Below, in pieces: positions 27,201-33,200 of a DNA stretch of 64,000 nucleotides. Numbering within the stretch: position 1 is the stretch's first letter; each line of letters begins with the position of its first letter. The notes under the pieces are model-generated. The model was not told the origin of the DNA, ran no database searches, and worked only from the letters and a program-made list of their open reading frames with translations. Source of the stretch: Symsagittifera roscoffensis (Eukaryota > Xenacoelomorpha > Acoela > Convolutidae); NCBI RefSeq assembly GCF_963678635.1, contig NC_087066.1, forward strand, positions 45,617,225-45,681,224. The letters run 5' to 3'. The translations under genes and the position numbers were made by a program.

Positions 27201-30200
27201 TCCCTATAAGTGAATTGTTTTTGTTCGATTCGGTTGTTTTCGAATAAAGCAAAAACTACTGGACCAATTTTCAAACCATAACAATTCCGGTTAAATTCAA
27301 AGCAACTTTTATCCTTATCAAGTTTTGTCTTAAGTTAAAAAAAGTTAAGAAAAACTGAAAATTTGAAACTTTCAGCTTAGTTCATTTTATCCGGTCAAAA
27401 AAATCAGCACACTTTATTGAGTTTGTTCAGCACCAAAAGTAGTTTTGTAAGTGAATTTGAATAATTAAAAAAAAAGGCGTGAACAAAAGCAATCAAGAAT
27501 AATGCAAAGTATCATAGACTTCGATGACTCTTTGCTGCCTAATGCAAATAGATTTGCATGAATATCTTATATAATAGTGAAATATCAATAATAGTGTTTT
27601 TTGATATTATGTGCTAAATTAATTCATCAAAAAACATTGAGCAATTCATATACGTACGTAGCAAGTTAATACTTTGACAGATTGCTACCTTTTTTCGACC
27701 CCCCCCCCCCCCTGTGCAAGGAATAACCTTGCAACGAATGAATAACCATGCAACGGATAAGCACAGTTCATAAATGCGACAAAAATACTCAATTGTTATA
27801 TTTTGTCATCACTCCAGAATCGTCTCAATTTAAAAAAAAATGGACACACCCAGAAGAAGTCAGAAATCGAGAGCAGTTACCCCCGAAGTGACAGCTACTC
27901 CTAACAACACCGAGCAGAGTAGAATGCTAGGCAGAGATGCCGAAAGGCAGGGTGATTAACTAATCAGCAGAAAAAATAAATTATCACAATTGCTTCAAAA
28001 AGGTGCAGCATCAATGTGTTTCAAAACTAACCCATAACTCCTGCTCTGGGAAGGATTTATAAATATCACTCAGATAATCTTCAGCCATTGTAGTTTAATA
28101 TTGAAAACTGAATATACCAAATTTTCTCGACACCAAGAAATTTAATACGTTCACAAAGGGGGCGGACGTCTCTTCTGCCGACCCAAAGGGTCCCCCTTTG
28201 GTACTATTTCAAACATCCAAATTTGGCTGACCGACACTAAAATTTTTCTACGGCCTTCGGTATCAAATCTGACCCTCCCCTCGAGAAAATCCTATATTCG
28301 CCTTGCATTTACAGATTGCCTCACTTGCCGTTTCTTCTGAGTATCCGATGAGGAAAAAAAAGCTTAAAAAAATAACAGTTTCCAATTTTTGATTACAATC
28401 AAAACAAGTTGTTTCGTGCATTTTTCTGTTAAAGACTGGAAGAATATAACGAAGATATAACCTTCCTTCTTTAGTCACCCTGCCGCTAGATCTCGATACC
28501 TTACCGGTGATACTTCTCGCAGCGAGGGAAGCGCTGTGGAGCGCAAAAAAGAACGCCGATCAGGTTTAGCAGAAGTGATGATGCTATTCTTCTACCTAAT
28601 ATGCGTGGCGATTGTTGCTGTTGTCATTAACTTCGCCGTTCCGGTTCACAAGCGAGGCTTTTCGTGCTCGGACGCTGAGATTATGAAGCCCAATTTGGGA
28701 GAACAGACAGTGCCATCTTGGGCTTCGCTTTTGACCGGACTGCTTATAGTGATGTTTTCAGTCTTAGCGACAGATATCATCAACTTTTGCTTGGACAAGG
28801 TACAATTTGCACAATCTGTGTTTTGATTATAACTCGAATGCTAAAAAAGGATAGCCGACCGCTTTCTGTGCAGGAAGCACAGAATGTTCCGACCAAAGTT
28901 ATCTTTGCGAAAAACTAGAACTTTTACAGTATACTGGTATTTTTGAAGGGAATCGTAGAAAACTATAGGAATCGCGAAACTTCAAGGTTAATTGGATCAA
29001 TTTTTCAGAATTTTAGTCACAATTGAAGGAAAATTCAATGACATACTATCTCGACTAGAATTTGCACGAACACCTCATTTCAACTAGAAGCCTTAGTTCG
29101 CACTGTGAGATGGTCAAGGAAAAAAAACATCTCAAAAACTAAAAAAAAACGCATCCATATTTTCAGCCTCCTGATTCAGATAAAAAGAGCGAGGAACAAA
29201 AGAAACACGAAAAGAAAATGATGCTTTACTTCATGTTAAAGAACCTCATTGTTGGTGCATGTGTTTATGCCACTACTATGCTCATGGTGGGCATTGGAAA
29301 AGTAGTCGTCGGGGAACTAAGACCTGACTTCTTGGAGGTGTGCTTCGGAGGTCAAAAGGTCAGGTTTAAATCAACATTTTCAAACAAAATCAGGCTAAGT
29401 CACATTTACGCAAGACTTAAGCAGGGTATTGCTGGCAGAGAACAAAAAAAGAACGCCAGCAAGTTAACAAACTAAACAAACTTCTTTATATATTGGTATA
29501 CGGAAAAAAACTTTTTCTATTCGATTCTTGTTGCCACAATTAAAATTACAAAAGATTATACCTCCCTGCTGAGAACATCACTTTAAAAACCCTTACTTTG
29601 ACCTAATTAAAGGTGATATTTTGATCACGCGCCCTCCCAGCACCAAAACCGAAGATCCTCCCTGACCCCGTTACTATTACTATTCCAGGGCTATCTAGAC
29701 TTCTGCAGAGAGCAATTAAACAAGATGAACGTGAGTGATGTGAGCGGAGTGCCCCTTTACATCCCAGTTGAAGGAGACAAAGATGTGTGCACTACTGCGG
29801 ACAAGAAAGAAGTAGAAGATGAGAGAAAGAGTTTCCCCTCTGGTCACACTGCATCTGTGTGTGCACCGGCCATGTTTGCACTTATATACATCAACCTAGA
29901 GGTACTGGCAACATAGCCAACAGGAAATTGGAAAAGAGCCAATGAATGTCTGGAAACGGAAAAAATATAAATTGACTTTATATAAATAAAGTCAAACAAT
30001 AAGTATAAAACTGACTTGTTTTTTGAAAAAACTTTCGACGTTCCCAGAAAGTCTTACAGCTCTTTGAATTTAACAATTTATGATTGACATTTTTTGATAA
30101 AATTAACCCAGTTTGAGAAACTGGATCAATAGGTACAATTTTTATATGGCTGGAAAATCTGATTTAGAGTAAAGGACGTAGTGAATACTCTTATGGTAGT

Positions 30201-33200
30201 GTTTTTTTAGGAAAGCCTAAACTTGTTCACGCTCAATTTTTGCTTTTCGCGGTTTGACTTTTTAAGTTCACTTCATTTCCTTTTTTAAAAGGAAGGTAAA
30301 CTCCCCAATCAAACGGCAAACTGTAAAAATCACGAAAAACGTGATCGACTCCTTTTAATTTCGAAAATGGAATTTCATTATCAGATTACCCAGCGCAATA
30401 AAAAGTTTACCTATTGATCCAGTTTTCTCAAATTGATAAAAAAAGGTCAAATATAAATTATCCGTAAAACTCAAAGATTTTAAGGGCATATCTTTAAAAT
30501 TCGCAAGTTGAAATTTTTACAATAAAAAAGTCAGTTCATTTTCTGTTTCCTGCTCGTTTATTACTCTTTTCCAACTGTCAGTTGGCTAGGTTAGTTAAAT
30601 TCCATTTTTGAAATTTAAAGTCGATCACGTTTTTGGTGACCTTTACACTTTTCCCGTTCGATAGTTTAGTTTGGCTTCCTTTTAGCATAGAAAATGCACT
30701 GAACTTGAATAGAAATCAAAACCGCGAAAAGATTTTTTCAAAATTAAGCGTGAACAAATTTGAATTTTACTAAAAATATAATAAAAAAAATCACCATGAT
30801 CTATAGATTCTGAAATACTGTAATCGACTCTTAAAAAAGAGCAATCTCCTGATTTTGAGCTATATTTTGTATTTAGCTGACACATTTTTGAAAATTTAGC
30901 TTTCGCATGTAAACTTTTTTTGCGAAATAGATCATTTGCTTCTTTTAATCAATTTCATCTTATTTTTTGCGACTCTCTGTTACAACTTAGAAGGACGCGT
31001 TCACGGATCACAGTTAAGGAACCTATGCAACCATCTCAACAAAATAACTGACAGCTCCATTTTCTGCAAAAATATTTCACTATCTTGCATAAGTTTCAAA
31101 ATATTCAAAAACAACCAGGAATATTTATGAATCAATTATTTTCTGAAAAAATCTTTGCTACTACTTACGATTCGATAAATTTCAGTCTTCAAGATTGATT
31201 TTTCTCAATTTTCTTTCAGTTAAGAAACACGTTTGTGAGAGTCATGAGTTTCATGTGGCAGTTCTTCGTGATCGCAGTTACATTGTGGATCTCGGTGTCG
31301 CGAATAGGAGACAACAAACACCACATGCGAGATGTGGCAACGTCCGCCCTACTATCTCTAGGAGTCGCTATCATATTCTACTTATTCTTACGCTTCCACA
31401 ACACTTCACGTCCCTCAAAACTCAATTAGAACGATTTAAAATAGAAAGAAAAGGTAAACACTATAAACGCCCTAAGATCTGGAACCCATTTCCGAGACTG
31501 AAAAAAACAAGGCCAGCTCAACGGATCGAAACCAAGATGGTAGGTGGAAAATGATGGAAGATTGGCTAATCAGCACCATTTTTCCAAATTACAGATTGAA
31601 ACGTTAGGCCATTGCACAATTTTTATGACACCATTACATCATTACTTGAAGTTTAGTTCCACTTGATGTGTTTTTTTTTTAATTCGATCCGTTGAAAGAA
31701 CGTACTCTCCTGGATAAACAAATGTATATACACACTTTCCTTATTGTTAAAATTCTTCAGTGAAATTGAGTTAAAAGCCTCAAATCATTTCAATTCAATA
31801 TCTAACTATATCATTTTTTCAAGCTTGAGATCTGTAGCATGCAAGTTTGTGATTTTGTTGAACTAGTATGCCAGATAGAATTTAACATGTAAGTTTTTCA
31901 ATAATAACAATAGATACTTCTGTTTAACAGTTGTAACTAAAAAAAAATCTGTTTGTCTTGAAAAATTTTACCGCCAGCACATTTGACGCTTACGCTACCA
32001 AGCTAACTTAAGGCATTCAAAGCAAACTAATGAAATGTTTAAACATGTGATAGTTTTACCATACCACGATGACGAATAGATGAATCGTTACTTTTTTGAA
32101 GTGAAGTGCCGCAAAAGAATGACGGCTTTGGCAATAAAAACAAACGCTGAACTATGAAGTAAAACTTTTAGATATCTAAGTTTTTTTTATATATATGTGA
32201 GCCTATCTCTTTACAATCTATTCGATTAAATCACTAGTTTCCAAATCGATTGTACTAGCTCTCCCAAATTGTTTAAAAGACCCTTTCGTCCAAAATTTCT
32301 GAGCCGCGCCAACTTTCGGTAGATGTGCTAAAGAGTCGTTTTTAAAAGATATTGCCTTAAAAAATTACCACATTCGGGGCGGTCTCACTCTCTAGTAGAT
32401 TTGCAGCTCCGTGAGCATTAAAAACATTAATTGGCGGGTTGATTGACTTAAAATTGGCGTCATAAAATAGTACCACTGAACTCTATGGGCGCATCAGAGT
32501 TTGGATATAAATAACTCGATACGCAAAAATATTGCCTATAATCACAACAATCAATTGCACAATTTTATATGCGGGTAGAAATCACTTAGCTGAAAACAAT
32601 TCCACGAAAAATTCTGGTAAAGTTTTCTGGACTTGGGAAGTATGAAAAAAACGTTCAATATAATAACAAATTGGTTGAAGTGCAATAAAAATCCACGCGG
32701 TAATAGTTCAGCCAAAAAGCAAAAAAATATTCAAAATAAAAAATCCTAGGATGGATATTTCACTTCAAAAAAAACTACTGACGGTGGCCGGGCTTCTAAT
32801 ACTAAATATTGCCACTGCAAGCCTTAATAAGTTAACATTCAAGCAAGCTATCGTACTCAGTAAGAGCTTTCCACTCTGGCCTACAAAATACGAAGCAGTA
32901 CTGGAGCGCCCTGCGAAGCTATGAATTACCGCAACTTATCTTATAATTCAAAAACTTAATATCCATTGAAAATCGATCAGATTTAAATACTTTCTGGAAA
33001 CTCGAACGATGGACAGATACAATCTAATTTGGTTGTAGAAGATCTAACGTGTTTCCATGGACGCAAAGATGCAGCGCAGATGATCGGAGCGATCAGACAA
33101 ATAGAATGTTGTTAACCATCGATTGGGCGAAATGAGACTTTTTTCAGAGAATTCAGCTGCGCATACCACCTTGCACATTAGATCCATTGAAAAAAATGAG

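Larger units (their letters stand above)
20189..27839. other. delta-catenin intron 1, part upstream of the nested gene; repeats only
   Basis: No exon is recognised on either strand in this 7.6 kb. Open frames here are short, low-complexity and unlike known proteins. The stretch holds the repeat families listed separately and a C14 run at 27699-27712 just before the phosphatase gene. Confidence 0.6.
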
